Source of the DNA: Omnitrophica WOR_2 bacterium RIFCSPLOWO2_01_FULL_41_12 | GTDB lineage: Bacteria > Omnitrophota > Gorgyraeia > Gygaellales > Profunditerraquicolaceae | Assembly: GCA_001805765.1 (NCBI GenBank) | Contig: MHGW01000039.1 | Location: 22,192-32,091, forward strand | Direction: 5' to 3' | DNA length: 9,900 bases | Shown: piece after piece, positions 1-5,753 of the stretch | How positions within the stretch are numbered: the stretch's first letter is position 1 | Layout of the letters: every line of letters begins with the position of its first letter | Translations under genes and position numbers: made by a program | The notes under the pieces: generated by a model | Seen by the model: the letters and a program-made list of their open reading frames with translations, nothing else | Told to the model about the DNA's origin: nothing | Databases searched by the model: none

Positions 1-294
1 GTTGGTGCTGCCGGCGAGTTGCCGGCATTTGGTAATTGCGTCTTCCCCCCAGTAGATCAGCGCCATCACCTTACTGCGGTTATGGAGCTCTCCGCGGATA
101 TACCTAATCAATTCCCCAAAAAAGGGCTTATCTCTCAGGTGTTGATAATGCTCTTCGGCTAATTCTTTGGAAACCCGGCTAATTTTAGCCGCCACAATCT
201 CTAATTTTGTTTCTGAAAGCCGGGTTAAGATGTTGCCGGTTAAAGATTTTTTCAGGCCGTCTGGCTTGATGAGAATTAAAGTTGCCTGGTTCAT
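1..294 (-). CDS. ndk: Nucleoside diphosphate kinase, 3' end cut by window edge
   Basis: Catalyses phosphate transfer from ATP to nucleoside diphosphates through a phosphohistidine, supplying (d)NTPs in the cytoplasm. Reading the minus strand from the ATG at 294 gives 98 codons starting MNQATLILIKPDGLKKSLTG, which is the NDK N-terminus (TLILIKPDG). KPFFGELIRYI follows at about residues 54-64, and the frame ends with CRQLAGSTN, the conserved segment before the catalytic-histidine loop. The active-site His itself lies beyond position 1. Compared with E. coli NDK, the loop after KPFF (RGELHNRSK) seems about five residues longer. The start overlaps the parB stop (TGATG), and an AGGAGG Shine-Dalgarno lies at 304-309, nine bases upstream. 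The gene is therefore probably co-transcribed and translationally coupled with parAB. The family call is firm; completeness cannot be judged. Confidence 0.93.
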   Translation of the reverse strand, partial: MNQATLILIKPDGLKKSLTGNILTRLSETKLEIVAAKISRVSKELAEEHYQHLRDKPFFGELIRYIRGELHNRSKVMALIYWGEDAITKCRQLAGSTN

Positions 295-1145
295 CAACGC
301 GAACCTCCTCTCAATTTCTGCATAATTCTTCCCAGATCTTCGGGAGAATAAAACTCAATCAAGATGTGTCCGCGTTTTTTTCTCTGACTAATCCTGACCT
401 TGGTGGCTAAAATATGCTGGAGCTCTTCTTCCATGGCTACTAGGTGCGGCTCGCGTCTGGACTGGGCCATTCTGCGCTTGATGCCCTTGGGTCTCTGCGT
501 CTTGATTAAATTCTCTAACTCTCGTACAGATAAGCCTTTAGCGATAATTTCCTGTGCTAAGCGGCGTTGATGGTTCGGGTCTTCTATTTCTAAAAGTGCC
601 CGGCCATGCGCAAAAGAAATGCGGCCTTTTTTGATTTCTTCTTGGACCTCTAATGGTAACTTCAATAAGCGCAATATGTTAGTAACAGAAACCCGCGCTT
701 TACCCAAGACTACGCTGATTTTTTCTTGCGTAAGATTAAATTTATCAATGAGATACTGAAAAGCATGCGCCTCTTCAATCGGGTTCAAGCCTTGGCGCTG
801 AATATTCTCAATTAAAGATAGCTCCAGAGAATCCTGGTCCGGAACATCCTTGATTATTATTGGTATCTCTTTTACATTCAATAACTTAGCAGCGCGTAAT
901 CTTCTCTCGCCCGCAATTAACTCAAAATACTCTCCCCGCCGCCTGACTAAAAGCGGCTGGATCACGCCTTTTTCTTTAATGGATTGGGTGAGCTCTTCTA
1001 AGCTTTGCGGGTCAAAATCTTCGCGCGGCTGAAAAGGGCTGGGCCGGATTTGGTCTAAAGAAACATAGGCAATCTTTTCATGCGCGTCTGTTTCTTTTTC
1101 CGGAATTAAGGCGCTTATTCCTTTACCTAAGGCTTTTCTATCCAT
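294..1145 (-). CDS. parB: Chromosome partitioning protein ParB (Spo0J)
   Basis: Sequence-specific parS-binding CTPase clamp that spreads on origin-proximal DNA and stimulates ParA, driving origin segregation. The 283 residues follow the standard plan. The N-terminal LGKGISALIP segment (6-15) is the ParA-stimulating peptide. The N-terminal CTP-binding domain carries GERRLRAAKL (79-88) and ENIQRQ (113-118). A helix-turn-helix around 138-165 (LTQEKISVVLGKARVSVTNI) is followed by the ISFAHGRALL helix region. A basic linker (about 217-233) leads to the C-terminal dimerisation domain (about 236-280). The length is typical for chromosomal ParB. The start ATG is two bases past the parA stop, with AGGAG at 1153-1157 seven bases upstream. 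It is the second gene of a parA-parB-ndk unit. No defect seen. Confidence 0.97.
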   Translation of the reverse strand: MDRKALGKGISALIPEKETDAHEKIAYVSLDQIRPSPFQPREDFDPQSLEELTQSIKEKGVIQPLLVRRRGEYFELIAGERRLRAAKLLNVKEIPIIIKDVPDQDSLELSLIENIQRQGLNPIEEAHAFQYLIDKFNLTQEKISVVLGKARVSVTNILRLLKLPLEVQEEIKKGRISFAHGRALLEIEDPNHQRRLAQEIIAKGLSVRELENLIKTQRPKGIKRRMAQSRREPHLVAMEEELQHILATKVRISQRKKRGHILIEFYSPEDLGRIMQKLRGGSR

Positions 1146-1147
1146 AA

Positions 1148-1969
1148 TTACGCTCCTGGTTTTGTCCCTTCTGTTCTTTCTTTGTATTCAGAAATGTCCA
1201 ATCTGGTTCTAGGAAGACCTAATATTTCCCGGCTTAATTCTTCATATTTTTGCGCGCCCTGAGAATCCTTATCATATAAGGCAATAGGCTGACCAAAACT
1301 CGGGGCCTCAGTTAAACGCACACTTCTCGGAATAACCGTCTCATAGACCTTTTCCTTAAAATAACTCCTGGCTTCTTGAATCACTTCCTTAGTCAGATTA
1401 GTGCGGTAATCTGCCATAGTCAACAGCATACCTTCTACTGCCAGGCTGGGATTAAGATTATCTTTCACAAGTTTAACAGTATTAAGTAGTTGCGTTAATC
1501 CCTCTAAGGCGTAATATTCGCACTGTACCGGCACTAAAACCGAGTCCGCAGCGCATAAGCCATTGATAGTTAAAAGCCCTAATGAGGGAGGGGAATCAAT
1601 AAGCATAAAATCAAAATTCTCTTTTTCTTTCATCAAAGCCCGTTTTAATCTATATTCTCTCCCCAGAGTACCCACCAATTCCACTTCTGCGCCAGTCAGG
1701 TCTAAATTAGAAGGGGCCAAAAACAGATTACTCACTGCCGTAGGTTGTAATATCTCCTTAATGTCTAATTCTTCTAACAGGACATGATAAGTACTTTTTT
1801 GGATGTTGTGTTTATTAATACCTAAGCCGCTGGTGGCATTAGCTTGGGGGTCTAAATCAATCAGGAGGACCTTTTTTTGGGCTAAGGCAAGATAGGCAGC
1901 CAAATTAATCGCAGAGGTGGTCTTGCCTGTGCCGCCTTTTTGGTTACAAATAGAAATAGTTCTACCCAT
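1148..1969 (-). CDS. parA: Chromosome partitioning ATPase ParA (Soj)
   Basis: Deviant-Walker-A ATPase that binds the nucleoid as an ATP dimer and is released by ParB, moving or positioning the origin. In many bacteria Soj also modulates DnaA. The 273 residues begin MGRTISICNQKGGTGKTT, with the Walker A lysines in KGGTGKTT (11-18). Walker A' is LLIDLDPQ (35-42) and Walker B is FMLIDSPP (121-128). The conserved RSVRLTEAPSFGQPI block is at 215-229. The C-terminus is a short charged tail. The start is set by the universally conserved N-terminal strand; no clear Shine-Dalgarno precedes it. A promoter and a parS-like site lie just upstream, so autoregulation by ParB is plausible. The gene lies about 2.3 kb from dnaA, typical of an origin-linked par locus. 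Confidence 0.97.
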   Translation of the reverse strand: MGRTISICNQKGGTGKTTSAINLAAYLALAQKKVLLIDLDPQANATSGLGINKHNIQKSTYHVLLEELDIKEILQPTAVSNLFLAPSNLDLTGAEVELVGTLGREYRLKRALMKEKENFDFMLIDSPPSLGLLTINGLCAADSVLVPVQCEYYALEGLTQLLNTVKLVKDNLNPSLAVEGMLLTMADYRTNLTKEVIQEARSYFKEKVYETVIPRSVRLTEAPSFGQPIALYDKDSQGAQKYEELSREILGLPRTRLDISEYKERTEGTKPGA

Positions 1970-1991
1970 TGCTATTCATATAGTTACAAAA

Positions 1992-2007
1992 TGTACCACG
2001 CGGAACT
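1992..2007. promoter_or_regulatory. Candidate parS (ParB-binding) site in the parA leader
   Basis: The 16-mer TGTACCACGCGGAACT matches the Caulobacter-type parS form TGTTCCACGTGGAACA at 13 of 16 positions, keeping CCACG-GGAAC. It sits between the predicted parA promoter and the parA start codon, where parS or ParB operator sites are commonly found. The differences at positions 4, 10 and 16 break perfect palindromy, so this could be a weak site or the lineage's own variant. No better copy was seen elsewhere in the window. Confidence 0.55.
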
Positions 2008-2036
2008 ATGGTTAAACTGGGTTACATTTTATCTTT

Positions 2037-2064
2037 ATTATCTTAAAAATAAAGACGTTGTCAA
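2037..2064 (-). promoter_or_regulatory. Predicted sigma70 promoter for parA-parB-ndk
   Basis: On the minus strand TTGACA (2064-2059) is separated by 16 bases from GATAAT (2042-2037). The -35 hexamer is a perfect consensus and overlaps the jag stop codon. The -10 differs at one base. Transcription would start near 2030, giving a leader of about 60 bases that contains the parS-like site. This makes parAB-ndk separable from the upstream rpmH-to-jag operon. Confidence 0.6.
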
Positions 2065-2261
2065 GTATTTTCTTTGTCTTTTTTTAGGCTTACTCTCACC
2101 TTGGCTGGCTTTGCTCCGGGCATACCAAAAAGGCCTTTTTCCTCCTCGGAAACCACTTCTATTTTTACTTTATCTCTGGAGGCTTTTAATTCTTTGAGTG
2201 CTTTTTTTATGGCTTCTTCTACGGTTTGACCTTCTATCTCAATGCTGAATTTGGGGCTCAT
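2061..2261 (-). CDS. jag: Stand-alone Jag N-terminal domain protein
   Basis: The 66-residue protein matches only the Jag_N domain found at the start of Jag/KhpB (SpoIIIJ-associated) proteins. The motif is IEIEGQTVEEAIKKALKELK followed by EVVSEEEKGLFGMPGAKPAKVRV. The usual KH and R3H RNA-binding domains that follow (full-length proteins are roughly 200 residues or more) are absent. The stop at 2061-2063 is followed by a 91-base spacer and then parA, leaving no room for them. It overlaps the yidC stop by the ATGA arrangement, so it is translationally coupled, in the usual yidC-jag order. The charged C-terminus (KKDKENT) looks like a natural end. The biochemical role of Jag_N alone is unknown. 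The domain identity is confident; the gene symbol is used by position. Confidence 0.8.
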   Translation of the reverse strand: MSPKFSIEIEGQTVEEAIKKALKELKASRDKVKIEVVSEEEKGLFGMPGAKPAKVRVSLKKDKENT

Positions 2262-3772
2262 TTTTTCCGGTTGATGCGCAACTGATAAAATAACATCATA
2301 GCGCTATTGATAAACCAATACAAGACCAATCCTGAGGGCATATGATAAAAAATAAATCCGAACATCAGAGGAAACATAATAGTCATTATTTTCTGTTGTT
2401 CTGTAGAGCCCGTACCTGCGGCCTGAGAGATTTTCTGTTGGAAAAACATCCCGATCCCCATGACTATAGGTAAGATATTAATTTCATTGCCTATCACGGG
2501 TAACTGCCTGGGCAAAGTCAATAGTCGGTCCGGCTCAGACAGATCTTTGATCCACAGGAAATGCGCGCCTTTTAAGGCTACGGAGCGCATCAAAACTTGA
2601 TAAAGCGCAAAGAATATGGGTATCTGTAAAATCATAGGCAAACAACCGCCAAAGGGATTGACCCGATGCTGCCGGTATAATTCCATGATCTCTTTGTTCA
2701 GTTTTTGCGGATTATCTTTATAGGTTTTTCTTAATTCTTCTATCTGAGGTTGCAAAGACTGCATTTCTTTCATCGAGCGCATTTGTTTTAAGGTCAGCGG
2801 ATAAAGGACGAGATAAATCAAGAGGCTGAAAATGATAATTGTCCAGCCCCAATTATGTACTAGCCGAAACAAAAACTCTAATAATTGCCTTAAGATATGG
2901 GCAATGAAATTAAAGGTACCATAATGAACGATACTCGACCATTCTGGGTTAATGCGCTGCATTAATTGTAAATCTTGTGGCCCCAAATAGATACGAAATT
3001 TTTGCTCCTTGATTTCTGCCGGAGCAAGGGTTAATTCCGGAGAGGTTAAACCAATTTCTGACTCTTTGGGGTTAAGTTTTGTAATCCACGCAGAATAGCG
3101 ATCGGAAAGCGGCTCGATAATAGCGCAAAAATATTTGTCCCTGAAACCTAAGAATTTTATCTCAGGGAGGGCGAGTTCTTGCCGGCCATTGGAATGCTGC
3201 ACCCCGTCTTTTCCGGCCAAGGTAACATCCTGAAAACGCACCCGGTTTTGGTCTCCGCTAAAATTCATCCCGGCGAAACTTAAGGTTAAGTTGGTTTTGA
3301 TGGCCGCACTAGATAAATTGCGGATTTTAATTTCTAAGTCTATGTTATAACTAGAGTTATGAAAAAGAAATTTTTTGCTTACCTCTTTTTCCTGGTCGCG
3401 ATAAAGAAAAACCACTTCGTCTCGGGAAACACGGGATTGTTTAAAAACCCAATTGTTTTGCGTTAAGCGGAAACCGTGTTCTAAAGGAAATTTATAGGAC
3501 TGATAGTCCTGAAAAATAATTTCCTTGATCGCGGCTTGCGGCTCGCTAAAAGTGATGGTGTATTTTTCTTGAGCAAACGGGAAAAAAGAAGCAGGGAGGA
3601 TTTCTGGTTCTGGCGCGGCTTGAGTAATCTGGGCCAGTGCTGTAAGGACCGCCGGCGGGGCTTCCTTTATAACTTCTTTGTTTTCAATATGATACGTTTT
3701 GGAGACCCAAGTTGACCAACTGAGTAAAATTAACAAAGACAGCGCAATCGCCAGGATTAATCGTTTTTCCAT
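2258..3772 (-). CDS. yidC: Membrane protein insertase YidC (long, Gram-negative type)
   Basis: Inserts and folds inner-membrane proteins, alone or with SecYEG. The 504 residues show an N-terminal anchor (about 5-20, LILAIALSLLILLSW), then a large periplasmic P1 domain (about 65-275). A C-terminal five-segment OxaI/YidC core begins at about 285. Core motifs include NWGWTIIIFSLLIYLVLYPL (307-326), VNPFGGCLPMILQIPIFFAL (371-390) and MPSGLVLYWFINS (478-490). The cytoplasmic hairpin after TM2 is present. The presence of P1 argues for a cell with an outer membrane, or a lineage related to one. At the position of the conserved groove arginine (E. coli R366) this protein has Tyr320 by my alignment. 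The start is three bases after the yidD stop with no clear Shine-Dalgarno, suggesting coupling. Confidence 0.97.
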   Translation of the reverse strand: MEKRLILAIALSLLILLSWSTWVSKTYHIENKEVIKEAPPAVLTALAQITQAAPEPEILPASFFPFAQEKYTITFSEPQAAIKEIIFQDYQSYKFPLEHGFRLTQNNWVFKQSRVSRDEVVFLYRDQEKEVSKKFLFHNSSYNIDLEIKIRNLSSAAIKTNLTLSFAGMNFSGDQNRVRFQDVTLAGKDGVQHSNGRQELALPEIKFLGFRDKYFCAIIEPLSDRYSAWITKLNPKESEIGLTSPELTLAPAEIKEQKFRIYLGPQDLQLMQRINPEWSSIVHYGTFNFIAHILRQLLEFLFRLVHNWGWTIIIFSLLIYLVLYPLTLKQMRSMKEMQSLQPQIEELRKTYKDNPQKLNKEIMELYRQHRVNPFGGCLPMILQIPIFFALYQVLMRSVALKGAHFLWIKDLSEPDRLLTLPRQLPVIGNEINILPIVMGIGMFFQQKISQAAGTGSTEQQKIMTIMFPLMFGFIFYHMPSGLVLYWFINSAMMLFYQLRINRKK

Positions 3773-3775
3773 AAA

Positions 3776-3991
3776 TTATGTTAAAGGATCAAAGCCGAAT
3801 TTTTTAGAAAAGGGTTGACACGCCAACACCCTCTTGATACCTTTTAATAAACCTCGGCCAACCCCGTATTGTGCTAACGCCTGCTTGGTATACTCTGAAC
3901 AGCTGGGTTGGAACCTGCAGCAAGAAGGGATGAATCCCTGAAAGTACTCTTGATATATGCTGATCAGATTAATACAAAGGTTTTTTAACAT
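3776..3991 (-). CDS. yidD: Membrane protein insertion efficiency factor YidD
   Basis: Small membrane-associated protein that aids YidC-dependent insertion. From the ATG at 3991 the product is 71 residues, within the family range. It carries the signature CCRFQPSCSEYTKQAL (about 24-39), then the glycine-rich GVGRGLLKGIKRVLACQP and the terminal GFDP. An amphipathic N-terminal helix (LCINLISIYQEYFQGF) is visible. The ATG overlaps the rpmH stop as TAATG, which favours it over the in-frame TTG at 3998-4000 that would add three residues. It lies directly between rpmH and yidC; the RNase P protein gene that normally separates rpmH from yidD is missing. Confidence 0.93.
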   Translation of the reverse strand: MLKNLCINLISIYQEYFQGFIPSCCRFQPSCSEYTKQALAQYGVGRGLLKGIKRVLACQPFSKKFGFDPLT

Positions 3992-4128
3992 TAAATGCAA
4001 AGTCTTTTTCTTCCCTTTGTCCTGCGGCTACTGAGGACCTTCCTGCCGGCTCGCGTAGCCATTCTCCGTCGGAAACCGTGCCTTCTCTTGGCTACTATGT
4101 TTGTAGGCGTAGTTAAATGTTTTTTCAT
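3991..4128 (-). CDS. rpmH: Ribosomal protein L34 (bL34)
   Basis: Structural protein of the large ribosomal subunit. This short frame translates to 45 residues beginning MKKHLTTPTNIVAKRRHGF and continuing RRRMATRAGRKVLSSRRTKG. It aligns along its whole length with bL34 (KRTYQPSNIKRKRTHGFRARMATKNGRKVL pattern, here split by small differences) and has the extreme Arg/Lys content of the family. The stop TAA overlaps the yidD ATG. It is the first gene of the leftward operon and the classical neighbour of dnaA. No Shine-Dalgarno is visible before the ATG: the upstream bases are ACTCTCCT. The predicted -10 box ends ten bases before the start codon, so the mRNA may be leaderless or nearly so. Confidence 0.96.
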   Translation of the reverse strand: MKKHLTTPTNIVAKRRHGFRRRMATRAGRKVLSSRRTKGRKRLCI

Positions 4129-4137
4129 AGGAGAGTA

Positions 4138-4165
4138 ATTATAACATAAAGATCAAACAAGTCAA
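4138..4165 (-). promoter_or_regulatory. Predicted strong promoter for the rpmH-yidD-yidC-jag operon
   Basis: On the minus strand TTGACT (4165-4160), a 16-base spacer and a perfect TATAAT (4143-4138) form a near-consensus sigma70 promoter. Initiation is expected at about 4129-4133, only a few bases before the rpmH ATG (4128). It diverges from the dnaA promoter across an AT-rich gap of under 40 bases. Confidence 0.75.
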
Positions 4166-4201
4166 ATGTTTAAAGAAAATTTTTTTAATATTTATTTTCT
4201 A

Positions 4202-4229
4202 TTGACGATTAAAAAAATACTTGTATAAT
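4202..4229 (+). promoter_or_regulatory. Predicted dnaA promoter
   Basis: TTGACG (4202-4207), a 16-base spacer and a perfect TATAAT (4224-4229) point rightward. Transcription should begin near 4236, inside the first DnaA box, leaving a leader of about 48 bases filled with the remaining boxes. This layout suggests repression of dnaA by DnaA itself. Confidence 0.75.
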
Positions 4230-4269
4230 ATCCACAGAGTTATACACCTTGTGCATAAGCTGTGTATAC
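4228..4269. promoter_or_regulatory. Cluster of four DnaA boxes
   Basis: Scored against TTATNCACA: ATATCCACA at 4228-4236 (plus, 8/9), TTATACACC at 4240-4248 (plus, 8/9), TTATGCACA at 4250-4258 (minus, 9/9) and GTATACACA at 4261-4269 (minus, 8/9). Starts are spaced 10-12 bases apart, about one helical turn, with two forward sites facing two reverse sites. The cluster overlaps the dnaA -10 box and transcription start. It is likely both an origin DnaA-binding region and the dnaA operator. Confidence 0.78.
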
Positions 4270-4283
4270 TCTCTAAAAAGATT

Positions 4284-5615
4284 ATGTCCGACATATTAAA
4301 GGCCTGGGATAAAGCTAAAGGATACTTAAAAGATAAGCTGGGCGAGTCTACCTTTGAAACCTGGATTCTACCTCTCAGGCCAAAAAAGCAGGGGGGCTCG
4401 GGTATCGTATTAGAGGCGCCGGATAATTTCTTTAAGGAGTGGGTGGAGAAACATTACCAGCGGGTTATCCAAGAGGCCATGCATTGGTCAAGCTCGCAAG
4501 AAATCGCCGTGGGTTTAGAAGCCGCAACGCCACAGGCCTTCAGCCAGCCGCAGACTACACAAACCTTACTCAAATTACAAGAACCCCGGGAAAGCTCAGG
4601 GCTAAACCCCAGGTATACCTTTGAAAATTTTGTGGTCGGCTCTTCAAACCGCCATGCCCACGCCTATTCTCTGGCTGTGGCAGAATCTCCGGCTAAAGCC
4701 TATAATCCTTTATTTATTTACGGCGGTGTGGGCTTAGGCAAAACCCACCTGATGCAGGCGATCTGCCAGCACATCAAAAATAAAAAAGGGGGTAACCTCA
4801 AAATATACTACACGCCCTCTGAGCGTTTTACCAATGAACTCATCGACGCGATACAGCACCACTCCACACCCATGTTCAGGCAGAAATACAGAAACGTGGA
4901 TATCCTGGTGATTGATGATATCCATTTTATCGCCGGAAAAGAGTCTACCCAGGAAGAATTCTTTCACACCTTTAACACCCTTTACGATAGCCATAAACAA
5001 ATTATTATTTCTTCGGACCGGCCGCCTAAAGAGATAGCCAACCTGCAGGAGAGATTGGTTTCGCGCTTCAGCTGGGGCCTGGCCACAGATATTCAGCCGC
5101 CAGACCTAGAAACACGGGTGGCGATCTTAAAAAAGAAGATTGAAAGGGAACCGGTATCTGTACCCGACGAGGTGATTTTTTTTATTGCCCAATTGATTAA
5201 AACCAATATCCGGGAATTAGAGGGCGCTTTGATTAGAACTATTGCTTATTCCTTATTAGAAGAAAAGCCTTTGAGCTTGGCATTAACTAAAGAGGTCTTA
5301 AAAGACCTCCTCAAGGAACCTAAAAAATTAATCACCATAGATTTTATCCAGCGCTGTGTATCCGAGGAGTTTGGGGTAACCCTGCAGGAGTTAAAAACCC
5401 GGCGCCGTAATAAAACCATCGTTTTACCCCGGCAAATAGCCATGTACTTAAGCCGGGAATTAACGGAACTATCCCTGCCGGAAATCGGCACTTTTTTTGG
5501 CGGCAAAGACCATACCACGGTTTTACATTCATATAATAAAATTAAAGGGGATTTAAATAAAAATGAGGCATTAAAAGACAGGGTGGAACGAGTTACCCAG
5601 ATTATTAAACAATAA
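4284..5615 (+). CDS. dnaA: Chromosomal replication initiator DnaA
   Basis: AAA+ initiator that binds DnaA boxes, opens the origin and recruits helicase. From the ATG at 4284 the product is 443 residues, a normal length. Domain I (1 to about 75) includes FETWILPLRP. A short linker (about 76-108) rich in Gln and Thr is domain II. Domain III begins with the conserved YTFENFVVGSSNRHAHAYSL stretch (111-130). It carries Walker A GGVGLGKT (147-154), Walker B ILVIDD (207-212), sensor I IISSDRPP (241-248) and the arginine finger in SRFSWGL (R261). Domain IV has the DnaA signature GGKDHTTVLHSY (407-418). An in-frame TTG at 4221 would add 21 residues but begins upstream of the -10 box, so I reject it. 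There is no strong Shine-Dalgarno before 4284. The gene is regulated by the box cluster upstream. Confidence 0.98.
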   Translation: MSDILKAWDKAKGYLKDKLGESTFETWILPLRPKKQGGSGIVLEAPDNFFKEWVEKHYQRVIQEAMHWSSSQEIAVGLEAATPQAFSQPQTTQTLLKLQEPRESSGLNPRYTFENFVVGSSNRHAHAYSLAVAESPAKAYNPLFIYGGVGLGKTHLMQAICQHIKNKKGGNLKIYYTPSERFTNELIDAIQHHSTPMFRQKYRNVDILVIDDIHFIAGKESTQEEFFHTFNTLYDSHKQIIISSDRPPKEIANLQERLVSRFSWGLATDIQPPDLETRVAILKKKIEREPVSVPDEVIFFIAQLIKTNIRELEGALIRTIAYSLLEEKPLSLALTKEVLKDLLKEPKKLITIDFIQRCVSEEFGVTLQELKTRRRNKTIVLPRQIAMYLSRELTELSLPEIGTFFGGKDHTTVLHSYNKIKGDLNKNEALKDRVERVTQIIKQ

Positions 5616-5753
5616 ATCCAAAGGATTTCCCAAGAATATAATTTCTCTAACTAACATATGATATAATACTTAAATAGTGTTTGAACAGGGCGTAAACTCT
5701 ATTATTACTACTACTATTAATATTTTAAATAATAATATACGAGGAGGCGTGCG
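5616..5753. other. dnaA-dnaN spacer: probable DNA unwinding element with DnaA-trio-like run
   Basis: Non-coding and strongly A/T-rich. At 5699-5719 seven consecutive trinucleotides read CTA or TTA on the plus strand, so the minus strand reads TAG/TAA repeats. This fits the DnaA-trio rule 3'-(G/A)A(T/A)-5' described for Bacillus subtilis. The order is the same as in that origin: a GC-containing patch (CAGGGCG, 5686-5692), the trio run, then an A/T-only segment (5717-5739), then the dnaN ribosome site. I see no good DnaA box beside the trio run; GTTTGAACA at 5679-5687 matches only weakly. A perfect AAATCC/GGATTT hairpin (5614-5628) sits at the dnaA stop. Confidence 0.6.
5659..5667 (+). promoter_or_regulatory. 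Possible extended -10 promoter for dnaN
   Basis: TGATATAAT is a perfect extended -10 element (TGnTATAAT). No good -35 is seen 16-18 bases upstream, which extended -10 promoters can tolerate. The transcript would start near 5674 and carry the trio region in its leader. In a region this A/T-rich a chance match is possible. Confidence 0.42.

Larger units (their letters stand above)
4129..4283. other. Upstream part of the replication origin (rpmH-dnaA intergenic)
   Basis: This 155-base non-coding stretch between divergent rpmH and dnaA holds both promoters, a strongly A/T-rich core (about 4165-4230, including poly-T and poly-A runs) and a compact DnaA-box cluster at its dnaA side. The rpmH/dnaA/dnaN context is the commonest bacterial oriC location. 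Unwinding could occur here or in the dnaA-dnaN spacer, which has the DnaA-trio-like run; I favour a bipartite arrangement. Confidence 0.72.

Noticed and set aside
1970..2060. Degenerate KH or R3H remnant of jag in the jag-parA spacer
   Set aside because: The spacer is only 91 bases, AT-rich, and read on the minus strand in any frame gives no recognisable KH or R3H motif; its content is better explained by promoter and parS-like site.
1940..2197. Plus-strand open frame of 85 codons across the parA leader and jag
   Set aside because: Antisense to jag and the parA start, with no ribosome site and a low-complexity Leu-rich translation; a shadow frame.
2548..2556. TGATCCACA as an outlying DnaA box
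   Set aside because: It matches 8 of 9 but lies alone inside yidC coding sequence; single matches of this quality are expected by chance.
3992..4000. YidD start at TTG 3998-4000
   Set aside because: It would overlap the rpmH coding end by ten bases and add three residues. The ATG at 3991 overlaps the rpmH stop as TAATG, a standard coupling arrangement.
4221..4283. Longer DnaA starting at an in-frame TTG at 4221
   Set aside because: The TTG precedes the -10 box and lies upstream of the predicted transcription start. The added 21 residues translate the DnaA-box DNA and do not resemble domain I, whereas ATG 4284 gives a family-typical N-terminus.
5614..5628. AAATCC-AAA-GGATTT hairpin at the dnaA stop as a terminator
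   Set aside because: The stem is six A/T-rich pairs and is followed by CCCAAG rather than a T-run, so it is unlikely to terminate transcription.
5699..5739. Trinucleotide run as a simple microsatellite or CRISPR-like repeat
   Set aside because: The unit is three bases with mixed CTA/TTA and no spacers; its position between dnaA and dnaN fits an origin element better.
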